From: an uncultured Pirellulaceae bacterium
GTDB lineage: Bacteria; Planctomycetota; Planctomycetia; Pirellulales; Pirellulaceae
Assembly (NCBI GenBank): GCA_937941455.1
Contig: CALDHM010000007.1
Location: forward strand, 124,001-188,000
Direction of reading: 5' to 3'
DNA length: 64,000 nt
Shown: positions 55,154-64,000 of the stretch, in pieces
Position numbering within the stretch: position 1 is the first letter of the stretch
Layout of the letters: every line of letters begins with the position of its first letter
Notes under the pieces: model-generated
Told to the model about the DNA's origin: nothing
What the model saw: only the letters and a program-made list of their open reading frames with translations
Databases searched by the model: none
Position numbers and translations under genes: made by a program

Positions 55154-57043
55154 CTAACGCAGCGAATTGGAGCCGCGATTGAAGTCTTTCACCAGGTCCA
55201 TCAAAAATGCTTGCTTGTCCGATTCTTTGCCAGCCATCAGCAGGGTACCAGTACCCGCCCCGAGCAATTCATCGAGAGCAGACTTGCACTTGTCGGCTGG
55301 CAAGATTCCCATGCGGAACAAGCCGAGTGTTTCGGTGGCCGCCCTCAACGAATCGGCTTTGTTTTCCAGCAACGAATCGACGTATTCGCTCGCTTTTAAG
55401 GCGTCCCAATCCTTGAGAGGTTGGACGCGAAGTTTCACATCGACAAACTCGCGGAACACTTTATCGAGTTCCAACTCGACAGGATCGTTCGACTCGCGGG
55501 TTTTTTCCCGTTCCTTGGCAACAAGATTGTTTCTCAATCCCTTGGCGTTGATCACCCATTTCTTCGAGTCGTCCTTGAGGTCGTACACTCGCAAGACGGT
55601 GGTGGAATAGTGTGAGTTCTTTTCTTTCTGGATTTTTACTTCCATCACGATCAAGGCGTCGAGCTCCATTTTTTTGGCACGCTCGATAAGGCTTTCGGTC
55701 TTACCTTCTCCCACGCTAACTACTCCGGGCATGATCAAGCCGGTGACGCTGCCGGGGTCTTTAGCTTGGGCCGAAACCGACCAGCGCTGGACCAGTGGCA
55801 AGCTCGCCTTCGTCCCCGCGGCTCCCCCTCGAGCGTTGCCCAAGGCCTCGCTGACACCATCGGGCGATGCCCCTGGCGGTTGATTTTGTTGCTGATTGAC
55901 ATTGGATCCGTCACCAGCTGACGCCATGGGGCGGGTCCGATGGGCGAAAAACGATTGGACCTGGTTGTTCTCTTGCTGAGCGCGATTGGCAACGCCTCCT
56001 TGCCCCTCGCCAGGAACCCGCTCGGGCATCGTCGCAAGTACTTTGCCGAAGTATTCATTCTGTCGTCGTTCGTTCAACCTTTTGTACAGGCGAACGCCGT
56101 AATCGCCGGTGTAATAAATCAGCATGCCGATCGGCACGTCCACATTGATGTTGCCGTATTTGGATTTGGACGCCGAGGCACCCGATGTCGCTCCGCTGCG
56201 TGGGTCAACGCCCATCATGTCGGCAGGTTCCCGGGTTGCGGTCGACGATTCGACTTCGTCGCCGATCAGTGGTGGAAATCCGGAATAATCCTTCGGGACC
56301 GTGTACTGCACGCCGATACCCCAGGTCATGAACCAGCGGGGCTGCTCCCAGTACGGAATATAATGAAGGGGGTACTCGTCGAACGCCGAAGGGTTCAGCA
56401 GAGCGTAAGCGTAGAGCGCTTGATGCCCGTTGCCGGGCTCGCCCGTAAGGAACATCTTATTGGCCAAGTCCCACAGTCCTTGTTGGGCACTGACCACCGG
56501 GGCAGGTTCGGCCTCGGCAGCCTTGCCGCGCATACCACTACCTGTCGCTGCAGTCGTCGTGGAACTCGACTCCGCACCCGCTCCCCCCCCCATGGTTGGG
56601 AATAGAGCGCCGAAGCCCGCCACCATCGGCAGACTGCCCTCGCCTCCTCCAGCTCCGGACATCATCGGAAACAATCCGTTGGCCATCCCGGCAACAGAAC
56701 CGCCGCTGGCGGAATTTGCAGAGCCTGGTCGAGTGGTTGCTGGTTGAGCAGGTCGCGATGACTGGACGGCTGCCGCGCCGTCGCCGACGGATGCCACAGG
56801 TAACCGGCGCATTTGGCCGTTGATCATGCGATACTCGGGCTCGGGAGCCTCTGGAGCTGCGGGGGCCTTCGCCATCGACCGGGCGCCTTCGCCATCTTCG
56901 CCCTCGCCACCTCCGCCCGCGCTCGCCGGTCGGGAGCCTTGGCTATTTTGTACCACAGGTGGAGGAGAGGGGCTGCAGCCGATCACCACGATAATGCAAA
57001 GTGCGATTAGCCCAGTTAACCGTCGAAGATAAGATGTTAACAT
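55154..57043 (-). CDS. Large lipoprotein of unknown function
   Basis: The ATG at 57043 gives a lipoprotein signal (LIALCIIVVIGC, Cys at 23) and follows AAAGG at eight bases; the frame reaches 57121. The 629-residue protein has a long Gly/Ala/Ser-rich region to about residue 180, a domain with EQPRWFMTWGIGVQYTVPKD, a second low-complexity linker, and a C-terminal domain with MELDALIVMEVKIQKEKNSH and LRVYDLKDDSKKWVINAKGL. I do not recognise it. It may belong to the large planctomycete-specific envelope proteins. Confidence 0.72.
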   Translation of the reverse strand: MLTSYLRRLTGLIALCIIVVIGCSPSPPPVVQNSQGSRPASAGGGGEGEDGEGARSMAKAPAAPEAPEPEYRMINGQMRRLPVASVGDGAAAVQSSRPAQPATTRPGSANSASGGSVAGMANGLFPMMSGAGGGEGSLPMVAGFGALFPTMGGGAGAESSSTTTAATGSGMRGKAAEAEPAPVVSAQQGLWDLANKMFLTGEPGNGHQALYAYALLNPSAFDEYPLHYIPYWEQPRWFMTWGIGVQYTVPKDYSGFPPLIGDEVESSTATREPADMMGVDPRSGATSGASASKSKYGNINVDVPIGMLIYYTGDYGVRLYKRLNERRQNEYFGKVLATMPERVPGEGQGGVANRAQQENNQVQSFFAHRTRPMASAGDGSNVNQQQNQPPGASPDGVSEALGNARGGAAGTKASLPLVQRWSVSAQAKDPGSVTGLIMPGVVSVGEGKTESLIERAKKMELDALIVMEVKIQKEKNSHYSTTVLRVYDLKDDSKKWVINAKGLRNNLVAKEREKTRESNDPVELELDKVFREFVDVKLRVQPLKDWDALKASEYVDSLLENKADSLRAATETLGLFRMGILPADKCKSALDELLGAGTGTLLMAGKESDKQAFLMDLVKDFNRGSNSLR

Positions 57044-57472
57044 CGCCTGTACCTTTTCAATTGAATGCTGAACCGCCAGCCCAAACAACCTTAGGCTCGC
57101 CGATCGTGCACCGAAATCCAATATCGTGTTCGCGCAATCACCAATTGCCCTCGCTCACGCGTCGAGTCAACTGATTCTTACCTTCGAACCAGTTGGTATT
57201 CGACCGCATGCCTCGTGGTCACCCGCTCCTCCGGCACCTAGCCCCTCATTCTAAAGCCGATGCAGGCCCATTTCCAGCGTTTTGGTGGATCAAATCACAG
57301 ATTTTTGGAGCCCCTGGACTGATGGTTGCCAACATCACACCCTGGCACTGCCCGAAGCCACTCAGATTTCGTGAACATCCGTCGAGATTCAGTAAGTTTC
57401 TCACCAGAACTCGCTCCACGTCCCCTTTTCTCGCTCTGCGGCGGCTGCCTTGGCTTCGTCCCCGGTCGATCA
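57044..57472. other. Intergenic region, no gene seen
   Basis: The sequence upstream of the lipoprotein gene has one 102-codon frame on the plus strand (57193-57501) that runs into repeat copy A5 and has no ribosome site. It is judged non-coding. Confidence 0.45.
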
Positions 57473-57547
57473 GCCGGAACGCACTAGCGTCCGGTTTTTA
57501 GAGGGCCGCTGACCAGCGCCCTGCGGCCAACAATTTTCGGCACAATG
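57473..57547 (+). repeat. Interspersed repeat family A, copy 5
   Basis: The copy starts GCCGGAACGCACTAGCGTCC, continues TTTTTAGAGGGCCGCTGACC and AGCGCCCTGCGGCC, and ends with TTTTCGGCA. It ends directly at the stop codon of the leftward GMC gene, as copies 1 and 3 do for their genes. Confidence 0.72.
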
Positions 57548-57548
57548 C

Positions 57549-59582
57549 CTACGTGATTTCCTTAATTTTTTGAGCTAGAAAATGACTGAAGGTCGTGATC
57601 GTCAGCATTGGATTGACTCCGGTAGCCGTCGGCAAGGCACTGGCGTCGGTGACAAACACATTCCGCGTGCCGAACACTCGGCCCACATTATCGACAACCC
57701 CGCGGGCGGCACTGTTGGCCATGCGGCACGTCGAAAATTGGTGGGCACTGAACAGCTTCAGCCGCTCGGGACGCAAACGACGATCAGTCGTTCGACGCCA
57801 ATCGGTCCGCTCGAGTTCCCAGCGTTTTTCGCTGGGGCCGACCCCCTGCCAATCCCAGGTCGGCAAATAAGCCGCCTGGGCCCCCGCTGCGAACTGAACA
57901 GCAATCGCCGCTTCGATGCCATCGTGCAGGTTCCAAAAATCTGGATGGGAGAGCCTGTACTTGACAATTGGCAGACCGTTTTTGCCTAAACAGACTTGCC
58001 CGCCGCCTCGATCGCGGCACAAGACCAAGGTGATGGTGAACCGCCGCAATTCCTGCATCATCCGCTTGTGCTGCCGCGGCTCGGACCATGGCAAGACCAT
58101 CGCGGCCAGTCCCGGATGCAAAGGAGCAGTCTCTAGCGTGACGCCGAATCCTCGTTCGTCCCGCCGCGCGAATTCATCGCAAGCGATCGTCTGCGCCGGT
58201 CCTAGCCAAGCCTTGATCTCATCGCCGTGCCAGGCAGGCACCAGCGCCGACGGATGAACGTGCAGATTCTTGCCAAGATGAGGCAACGACAGACCGCTGC
58301 ACAGGAGAATAGCTGGTGTGTGAATCGCCCCCGCGCACAGCACGACATCGCGGAAGTCGATTTCGATCTCGGCCTCAGGATCGGCCTCGGTGCGGGCCCG
58401 CGCTGCAGCCTTGACCGCCCGGTCTCCGTCAAACTCCAGCCGTTCAATTCGGCACTCCGGCAAAAGGAAAACGCCCAGGCGTTGAGCATCCAGCAGATAG
58501 GTCTCGCGCGTGTCCTGTCGCGCCCCCGAGGGACAACCGAAATCGCAGCGATCACAGCCGATGCAGTCCACGCCATTGCGTTCGAGCTGGTGCCAGTGCC
58601 AGCCCAAGCGTTCGGCACCGATCCGCAGCAAGTCATTCTGGCGATTCACGTGAGACGATGCCAAAGCGACCTGCAGGCGCCGCCGCACGGTATAAAGGCT
58701 GTGAGCGAAATCGTGCGACAAACCATCGACGAAGCCGTACTCATTGGCCCACTGCTGCAGCAAGTGGCGTGGTGGGTCGAGGCACGTACCCCAATTGACG
58801 ACCGGGCCGCCGCCAAAGGTCGCCGCCATGGTCAGAAGGACTTGACTGTCGCCGCAATTGAGTTCGCCGAAGGACCGGTAGAAATTGCTGCTGGCCTCCT
58901 CCGACTGTCCCAGTTCCGAGCGAGGTGCGATCGGTGCGCAATCCACCAGCATGACCGACTTGCCGGTCTCCGCTAATTCGGCCGCCATCACCGCGCCGGC
59001 TGCGCCACTGCCGACTACCAGATAATCACAGGCCAGGCGGCGTTGTCCCAATTCGATTCGCGAGGGCCTCACTTCATCGGGCTTGGTCACCGCATCGGTG
59101 GCAAACCCGTAGCCGAGCGCCTGGTGCAAGCGGCGGAGGCGATCGCGGCTATCGATCCGCTTCCCCCCCCCTCCGGCATAGCAAGTATAGAGGGTCAATC
59201 GCTGCAGGGAGCGGATCATGGCCGCTACGCTGCGGTCCCGCGACCCGAGCAACCGCTGCACGACCTGCAATTTCGCTTCCGAAGGTAAATCGGCGAAGGG
59301 CCGCACGACTCCGCCGTACCACCAGCCCCGCCGCCAGTCGCCCAACGCGTCGAGGAGCCGGCCAAACTTGCGGCGATCCTGCGGCTCGAGACGCATTGCC
59401 AATCCAACGATCCGCTGCACGATCGGCCATGCCTCGGCGTGATTGCCAAACACCTCGGCTGAATCGCCAGGCCCTGGGCTGAGCTGCGGATTGAACGTGT
59501 CGCACAGTGCACGGAGCGTCCGTGTTTGTCGTTCGGTCAGCTCCGCATTCGCGGTTTCAGGCATCAAATCTCGGACAGCCAT
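57549..59582 (-). CDS. GMC oxidoreductase (long-chain alcohol oxidase-like)
   Basis: The ATG at 59582 has GGGAG just upstream; a TTG at 59660 is open but weak. The 677-residue FAD enzyme has an N-terminal helical part of about 180 residues, the FAD motif YLVVGSGAAGAVMAAELAE, and TFGGGPVVNWG. A cysteine cluster reads CIGCDRCDFGCPSGARQ. The C-terminal GMC signature contains HQFSTCRM and GTRNVFVTDASALPTATGVN. The cysteine cluster and extra N-terminus are features of fatty/long-chain alcohol oxidases. It oxidises an alcohol; the substrate is unknown. No signal peptide is present. Confidence 0.85.
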   Translation of the reverse strand: MAVRDLMPETANAELTERQTRTLRALCDTFNPQLSPGPGDSAEVFGNHAEAWPIVQRIVGLAMRLEPQDRRKFGRLLDALGDWRRGWWYGGVVRPFADLPSEAKLQVVQRLLGSRDRSVAAMIRSLQRLTLYTCYAGGGGKRIDSRDRLRRLHQALGYGFATDAVTKPDEVRPSRIELGQRRLACDYLVVGSGAAGAVMAAELAETGKSVMLVDCAPIAPRSELGQSEEASSNFYRSFGELNCGDSQVLLTMAATFGGGPVVNWGTCLDPPRHLLQQWANEYGFVDGLSHDFAHSLYTVRRRLQVALASSHVNRQNDLLRIGAERLGWHWHQLERNGVDCIGCDRCDFGCPSGARQDTRETYLLDAQRLGVFLLPECRIERLEFDGDRAVKAAARARTEADPEAEIEIDFRDVVLCAGAIHTPAILLCSGLSLPHLGKNLHVHPSALVPAWHGDEIKAWLGPAQTIACDEFARRDERGFGVTLETAPLHPGLAAMVLPWSEPRQHKRMMQELRRFTITLVLCRDRGGGQVCLGKNGLPIVKYRLSHPDFWNLHDGIEAAIAVQFAAGAQAAYLPTWDWQGVGPSEKRWELERTDWRRTTDRRLRPERLKLFSAHQFSTCRMANSAARGVVDNVGRVFGTRNVFVTDASALPTATGVNPMLTITTFSHFLAQKIKEIT

Positions 59583-59850
59583 CGCGCTCCCATCCTCATC
59601 GCAGATTTTTCTCAGTTCGACACCGCAGGCGGAGCTTGCTGCATCGTCGGTTGTTGACAATCAGTTCCCGGCAAAATTTTCCGCGGTTTGGCGCAGTAGC
59701 CGTCTGGCTGCGCGAGCGGGAAACCGTATCATGCAAATCGACGACTACTTGGTCCAATAGCTGGCGTTACGGCGACCCGCAAATTTCGGTTCGACCGACA
59801 GTTGTTCGCGTACCCTGCTCGACCTTGTCTCAGTCCTGATGGAGGCACCC

Positions 59851-60282
59851 GTGCCCGAACCGTGGCATCTATTTCTGTATCGACTCGAACAAGCCGAACC
59901 CGTGGCGACGCAACTCGTGACGGTGCACGATCGCACGGTATCCGCGTTGCAACTCAAGCCCTCAGGCCAGCAATTGCCGTTCGAGATCACCTTCGACGAA
60001 GCCCGCCGGCGGCTCGAGGAGTTGGCCGGTGGTTACTGCGAAGGGGATGGCGCGTTCGGGTGGCACCCCCCCCACCACGAGGCGACGCATCTTTGTGGCA
60101 CAATCCACTGCGTCGACGAACGCGTGATCTGCGTTGAGATGCACGCAGAAATGAGCCGAGCGGCTTGGAACGAGTTGTCCCAAGCGCTGCGGATCGACGA
60201 CGATATGGCCGTGCAGTTTCCTGAATCTGGCATTTTTGTCACCGTCGCGACGTTAGCCGACATGCTGGCGACGAGCCACTAG
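59851..60282 (+). CDS. Small conserved-looking protein of unknown function
   Basis: A GTG at 59851 follows GGAGG at five bases; the alternative ATG at 59839 overlaps that site. The 143-residue product is acidic, cytoplasmic in character, and has YCEGDGAFGWHPPHHEAT with several His and Cys residues that could bind metal. It ends VTVATLADMLATSH. I do not recognise the family, and its neighbours are unrelated. Confidence 0.55.
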   Translation: MPEPWHLFLYRLEQAEPVATQLVTVHDRTVSALQLKPSGQQLPFEITFDEARRRLEELAGGYCEGDGAFGWHPPHHEATHLCGTIHCVDERVICVEMHAEMSRAAWNELSQALRIDDDMAVQFPESGIFVTVATLADMLATSH

Positions 60283-60444
60283 GCATCCCGCCGACGGCGG
60301 TGAACAACGCCATCGCATACTCAAGCCGTGTATGGTTGCTGGCCCGAGGTGCAAGTCCTTCACTCGGCGTTCCCCCAAAAAGGTTCGCCTTGCTGATGCC
60401 GTGTCGGCACTTTTCTGAGCAGGGATCGGGCGGCTGGTGCCTCG

Positions 60445-61023
60445 TTAGAAGCAGCAGAAGCGAGCGCGGAGCCGATCGAGACACCGCTCGCGCGCCGGCG
60501 GACAGCAGTTCGTTGCCGGAGCCGAATAACAAGCGGGCGCACTCACTGCCGGGGTCGGGCAAACTGGCTGCGGGCAAACAGTGACGACGCGGCAAACGGT
60601 GACCGGCACGCGGCAGCAGACTCGCACCGTGCAGCGATAGGGAACGCATTTCGTGACGCAGCGTCCGCATTGATCGCGGCAGACAACCTTCCGGTAGCGA
60701 ACCACGGTGCGATTGACCCAAACATTGCGGTAGCAGGTCTCGCGAATGACGCGCGTGACGGGAGTCGGCGCACAGTTCACGACCGGAGCACAAACAGGCG
60801 CGGGGGCACAAACAGGTGCCGGCATACAAATCGGCATCGGCACGCAGGCCGGAGCGGCAATGCAAATCGGAGCGGGCTGGCAAGCTGAACCGGTGTGGCA
60901 CAATCGAGTGCCAAAACAACTCGTGTGGCAGGGGTTAGGGAAGCAACCGAACAGGCCGGCCTCAGTAATTGACGCACAGCCTAAAGCGGCAACAAACATG
61001 ACGGGAATCAGCAAACGGCTCAT
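60445..61023 (-). CDS. Cysteine-rich exported protein
   Basis: The ATG at 61023 follows TTAGGAG at seven bases, far better than the upstream in-frame ATG at 61137. The 192-residue product has a signal peptide (MSRLLIPVMFVAALGC... to EAG). The mature part is dominated by Cys, Pro, Ala and Val, with units such as CAPAPVCAP and CMPAP, then a basic part with VCRDQCGRCVTKCVPYRC. It may be a disulfide-crosslinked envelope protein, as described for planctomycete cell walls; this is inference. Simple unit repetition suggests fast evolution. Confidence 0.75.
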   Translation of the reverse strand: MSRLLIPVMFVAALGCASITEAGLFGCFPNPCHTSCFGTRLCHTGSACQPAPICIAAPACVPMPICMPAPVCAPAPVCAPVVNCAPTPVTRVIRETCYRNVWVNRTVVRYRKVVCRDQCGRCVTKCVPYRCTVRVCCRVPVTVCRVVTVCPQPVCPTPAVSAPACYSAPATNCCPPARERCLDRLRARFCCF

Positions 61024-61201
61024 TCTTGGTCTCCTAAATCTCGATGAACGTTGATGCGTGATTGGCGTGACGTGAACTCTTACCTTGGGAACACCGCCCT
61101 CAGCCAACACCGACATTCTAAAAAAATGCGTCAGCAAGCGAAACAGGGCAATCTGGTTGATTGTTGGGTCGATCGGGCAGCTTGAGTACCGCTAACAGCG
61201 A

Positions 61202-61936
61202 TTACGAGCGCGTTTTCCCTCGGCGTGGGGGTTTTTCGGTTGATTTTGAAGCAATTCCTGGCGTAGCGGGTATCGCAACTTCGCCGCCGAGCCTCGCGCT
61301 ACACCACAAGCTCGGATCTTCGGCGAAAGGCAGATCGGCGCCGACCCCTAGCGTCTGCCAGCCAAATTCGCGGTCGAGTGTGGCAACGAATAGGCCTAAT
61401 GTCGAGTGCTCGGCAGGATCCCAGCCATTGAGGCAAACGGCCGGAATGAACACCGACAGCGAGTAGCCATCGCTGAAAAGTTGGCGTTCAACCTGCAGTT
61501 TGCCTCGATTGATGGCTGGACTATCTTCCTTGGCCCGATTGATTTTAAGCATGGAGGCCAGCGGTGGGCTGCCCGGCGAACTCCCCGTTGGCAACACCAA
61601 AAACCAATGACAATAACGGGTCGCGCGATGGACGTTTTGAGTCGCCCGCGTGTCGATCCACAGTTGCAACGAATCGCTTTCGAGCAAGGATTGTGGCCGA
61701 CACCAAAGTGCCATTTTTTTTTGGCGGACCTCGCTGTTGAAATACAGACCGGCCGCCGACCAACCGCATCGCCACGACGCAAAGGCGGCTTGCCCCTCGA
61801 ATCGGCCGAAGGCCGCCAAGCGATGGGACTCGCCCAGCGCCGACGGTTTGATCGGCGCTCCCGGCACCTCCGGGATCGTCAAGCGATAACGGAACAACAA
61901 ATTGCGTGGGATTTGGACAGTTTGACCATTGCTCAT
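61202..61936 (-). CDS. DOMON/CBM9-like domain protein of unknown function
   Basis: The 244-residue protein has no signal peptide. A beta-sandwich-like pattern is seen with WRCGWSAAGLYFNSEVRQKK, SDSLQLWIDTRATQNVHRAT and YSLSVFIPAVCLNGWDP, recalling carbohydrate-binding family 9/DOMON-like domains. It follows uvrA after 25 bases on the same strand and may be co-transcribed with it. Its role beside a DNA repair gene is unclear. The C-terminus is Lys/Arg-rich. Confidence 0.6.
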   Translation of the reverse strand: MSNGQTVQIPRNLLFRYRLTIPEVPGAPIKPSALGESHRLAAFGRFEGQAAFASWRCGWSAAGLYFNSEVRQKKMALWCRPQSLLESDSLQLWIDTRATQNVHRATRYCHWFLVLPTGSSPGSPPLASMLKINRAKEDSPAINRGKLQVERQLFSDGYSLSVFIPAVCLNGWDPAEHSTLGLFVATLDREFGWQTLGVGADLPFAEDPSLWCSARLGGEVAIPATPGIASKSTEKPPRRGKTRS

Positions 61937-61961
61937 CTTTCGGCTCCTCCCGGCGACTCCT

Positions 61962-64000
61962 TCACGACCGCGATATCTTCTGCCGCTCGACGGTCGCCCA
62001 AACCTGCCGCAACAGCTTTACGAACTTGGGGGATTGGACTTCGGCAACTTTGGTGACCGAAATCCGCAGCAACCGGCCGAGTCGAGGATTCTCCAACCAT
62101 TCGCTGGACTCGCTCGGCGTGGTCCAGTTCGGACCACAGGGTTGATCGTCGGGAACCGGAAAATCGATCCGCAGCGCTGCCGGGTCCTTGGTTTGAATGC
62201 GGACCCAAAGCTGACGATCGACTTGCGAAGGTTCTTTACCATTTTTGACGTAGCAGTGCACCTCCTGTTGGCTCGACCAATCGAAGTGCACCGCATCTCC
62301 AGCGACTTGTTTGACGGCGGCCTCGAGGGCCTCGAGCGTGCGCAAGGGCCAGGACGGTTTTTGATCACCGAGAAAACCCAGCGGGAGCAAATGCCAAGTG
62401 CGTCCCAGAAGATTGGACAGTTTTTTTTGTTGGCTGGGTTCCCAATTGGGCGAAGTGGCTCGATCCGCCGATCGGGACCCGACCGCACCTGCGATAGCCT
62501 CATCGATGAACTTCCAGAATTCTTCGTGGTCGATTTCCTCGTAAGCGTGCAAGCGGAGTTCGACTTCTTGATATTTACCCTGCATCGACACCTTGATCCG
62601 CGGTTGATTGCCGTAGATCGGCAGGTCGACCAGTTCGTTGTTCGTTTTGAGCTTCAGCCGCTGTTGCAAGTTATCGAGCGTGAAGATTCGCCGTGGCAGT
62701 CGGAATTTGATTTTCAACATCCACTGGTCCCCCGTGAGAGCGTGGAAGAACCATTGCTGAGAATCATTCCGGCGGAAAATTTCAACAATGCTGCGATCAT
62801 TCCATTGGGTGGGTTCACAGCCACCAGACGCCTCGATGCGATCGACCACCTCGGCAAGAATTCGTCCATCCCATTTGGTTGTTTTGCCGTTGTGGGCCAC
62901 ATGGGGTTGTGTGTGCCATCTCGGCCCGTCGGCTTCCCACGGCAGTTGGGCTTCCTGGCCGATGTCCCACTCCTCCTCAAATTCCTGAGCCACCGCGTGC
63001 GGATCATACGGTTTCCGCTCGACATACGGCCCGGCCGCCAAAACGGGCGCCAAAGCCTCACCCGTCCAGCAACGGGCGAGCTTTGCCTTGGCCGCCCGAG
63101 CCGCGTAATCCACGATTTTTTCCGGGGTTCCCGCGACGACGACTTCGCCTCCAGCATGGCCGGCCTCGGGCCCCAACTCGATAACCCAATCCGCCGCTTT
63201 GATGATGTCCAGATTATGCTCGATCAGCACGACGGTGTTTCCTAAATCAACCAACCGCTGCAGCACCTCCAGGAGTTTGGCCAGATCATCGAAGTGCAGG
63301 CCGGTGGTCGGCTCGTCGAGTATGTAGAGGGTTCGCCCGGTGTCGGGGCGCGCCAATTCGGCAGCCAGTTTGACCCGCTGCGCCTCGCCGCCCGACAGCG
63401 TCGGAGCGCTCTGACCGAGCTTCACATAATCCAATCCGACGTCGCACAACGTTTGGATGACACGGCGGATCCGCGGGATGTTTGCGAACACCTTGACGGC
63501 CTCGTTGCAAGGAAGTTCCAGGACGTCGTTGATGTTGTGTCCCTGAAACTTGATCGACAGTGTCTCTTCGTCGTAGCGTCGCCCTTGGCAGGTCTGGCAT
63601 TCGACCCAGACGTCGGGCAAGAAATGCATTTCGATGCGGATCTGTCCATTTCCCTGACACGCCTCGCAGCGGCCGCCGGCGACGTTGAAGCTAAACCGCC
63701 GTGGCGAGAACCCCCGCACCTTGGCATCGGGCAGTTCCGCATACAGCTGCCGGATCAAATCGAACGCTCCCGTGTAGGTCGCCGGGTTGCTGCTCGGTGA
63801 ATTGCCCAAGGGATGTTGGTCGACCTGGATCACCTTGTTGATGTGCTCGATCCCCGTGATTTTCCGGTGAGCCCCCGGCGTGGTTCCAGCCATGTGCAGT
63901 CGCCGCGCAAGGGAGTTGTACAACACTTCGTTGACCAACGAGCTTTTCCCGCAGCCACTTGGGCCGGTCACGACGGTCAAGGTCTGCAGAGGAATTTCAA
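61962..64000 (-). CDS. uvrA: UvrA excinuclease subunit, C-terminal part with long extension, 5' end cut by window edge
   Basis: The frame is open to base 64000 and enters with [20 protein letters not shown], the Walker A of the second ATPase. [20 protein letters not shown] with CQTCQGRR is the zinc module. [15 protein letters not shown] is the signature motif and [13 protein letters not shown] the Walker B. After the usual UvrA end ([10 protein letters not shown]) the chain continues for about 340 residues: a linker with ARCWTGEAL, then domains with [14 protein letters not shown] and [20 protein letters not shown]. UvrA finds bulky DNA lesions for nucleotide excision repair. The extension is not in the standard family. 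Confidence 0.88.
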   Translation of the reverse strand, partial: EIPLQTLTVVTGPSGCGKSSLVNEVLYNSLARRLHMAGTTPGAHRKITGIEHINKVIQVDQHPLGNSPSSNPATYTGAFDLIRQLYAELPDAKVRGFSPRRFSFNVAGGRCEACQGNGQIRIEMHFLPDVWVECQTCQGRRYDEETLSIKFQGHNINDVLELPCNEAVKVFANIPRIRRVIQTLCDVGLDYVKLGQSAPTLSGGEAQRVKLAAELARPDTGRTLYILDEPTTGLHFDDLAKLLEVLQRLVDLGNTVVLIEHNLDIIKAADWVIELGPEAGHAGGEVVVAGTPEKIVDYAARAAKAKLARCWTGEALAPVLAAGPYVERKPYDPHAVAQEFEEEWDIGQEAQLPWEADGPRWHTQPHVAHNGKTTKWDGRILAEVVDRIEASGGCEPTQWNDRSIVEIFRRNDSQQWFFHALTGDQWMLKIKFRLPRRIFTLDNLQQRLKLKTNNELVDLPIYGNQPRIKVSMQGKYQEVELRLHAYEEIDHEEFWKFIDEAIAGAVGSRSADRATSPNWEPSQQKKLSNLLGRTWHLLPLGFLGDQKPSWPLRTLEALEAAVKQVAGDAVHFDWSSQQEVHCYVKNGKEPSQVDRQLWVRIQTKDPAALRIDFPVPDDQPCGPNWTTPSESSEWLENPRLGRLLRISVTKVAEVQSPKFVKLLRQVWATVERQKISRS

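Noticed and set aside
61929-63245. Open frame of 438 codons antisense to uvrA
   Set aside because: The minus strand holds the UvrA signature and Walker B over part of this span, and the plus-strand product matches nothing recognisable.

Overview
The window looks like the chromosome of a planctomycete, probably Pirellulales-like; this is inferred from content, not from a marker gene. The signs are a DUF1571 protein, PEP-CTERM proteins, a VIT/von Willebrand A protein, a signal-peptide methyltransferase, a long C-terminal extension on UvrA, Gly-Met-rich and Cys-rich secreted proteins, a large beta-barrel porin, and scattered palindromic repeats. Base composition is even and moderately GC-rich throughout. 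No rRNA, tRNA, CRISPR array, intact insertion sequence or prophage was seen.

Layout. 1-7.8 kb: an exported amidohydrolase (cut by the window edge), a DUF1571 protein, two overlapping nucleotidyltransferases of the RlaP type, a small membrane protein, a peroxiredoxin-like gene with an in-frame UGA that is very probably selenocysteine, and a BON protein. 7.8-11.6 kb: a tightly packed leftward operon clpS-mtaB-MFS transporter-class IV aminotransferase with ATGA overlaps at all three junctions. 12-14.7 kb: an M20 dipeptidase and serS. 14.7-17.8 kb: a decayed PEP-CTERM gene and a porin. 18.4-23.5 kb: a REC-PAS-GGDEF-EAL regulator followed by a large hybrid histidine kinase, probably one c-di-GMP signalling unit. 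23.5-31.3 kb: ferredoxin-NADP reductase, valS, a zinc alcohol dehydrogenase, an NAD-dependent epimerase and an HtrA-type protease. 31.5-42.4 kb: a permease, an exported methyltransferase, an AtuA-like small protein, an HNH nuclease, a FabZ-like/GNAT pair, pyrE, a sulfatase-fold protein without the sulfatase nucleophile, a lipoprotein and a lone GspF-like protein. 42.5-50.5 kb: a PEP-CTERM subtilase-like protein, a HEAT-like and a TPR secreted protein, a Gly-Met-rich protein and nadC. 50.6-51.9 kb: a graveyard holding fused remnants of an HlyD adaptor and an ABC ATPase plus a copied scrap of nadC. 52.1-64 kb: a VIT/vWA protein, a large lipoprotein, a GMC oxidoreductase, small secreted proteins and the 3' part of uvrA.

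The observations most worth checking are the selenoprotein with a candidate SECIS hairpin at 6420-6968, the three families of hairpin-forming interspersed repeats (family A has five copies, three of them just 3' of leftward genes), the tandem RlaP-type pair, the C-terminal extension of UvrA, and the zinc-ribbon insertion in ValRS.
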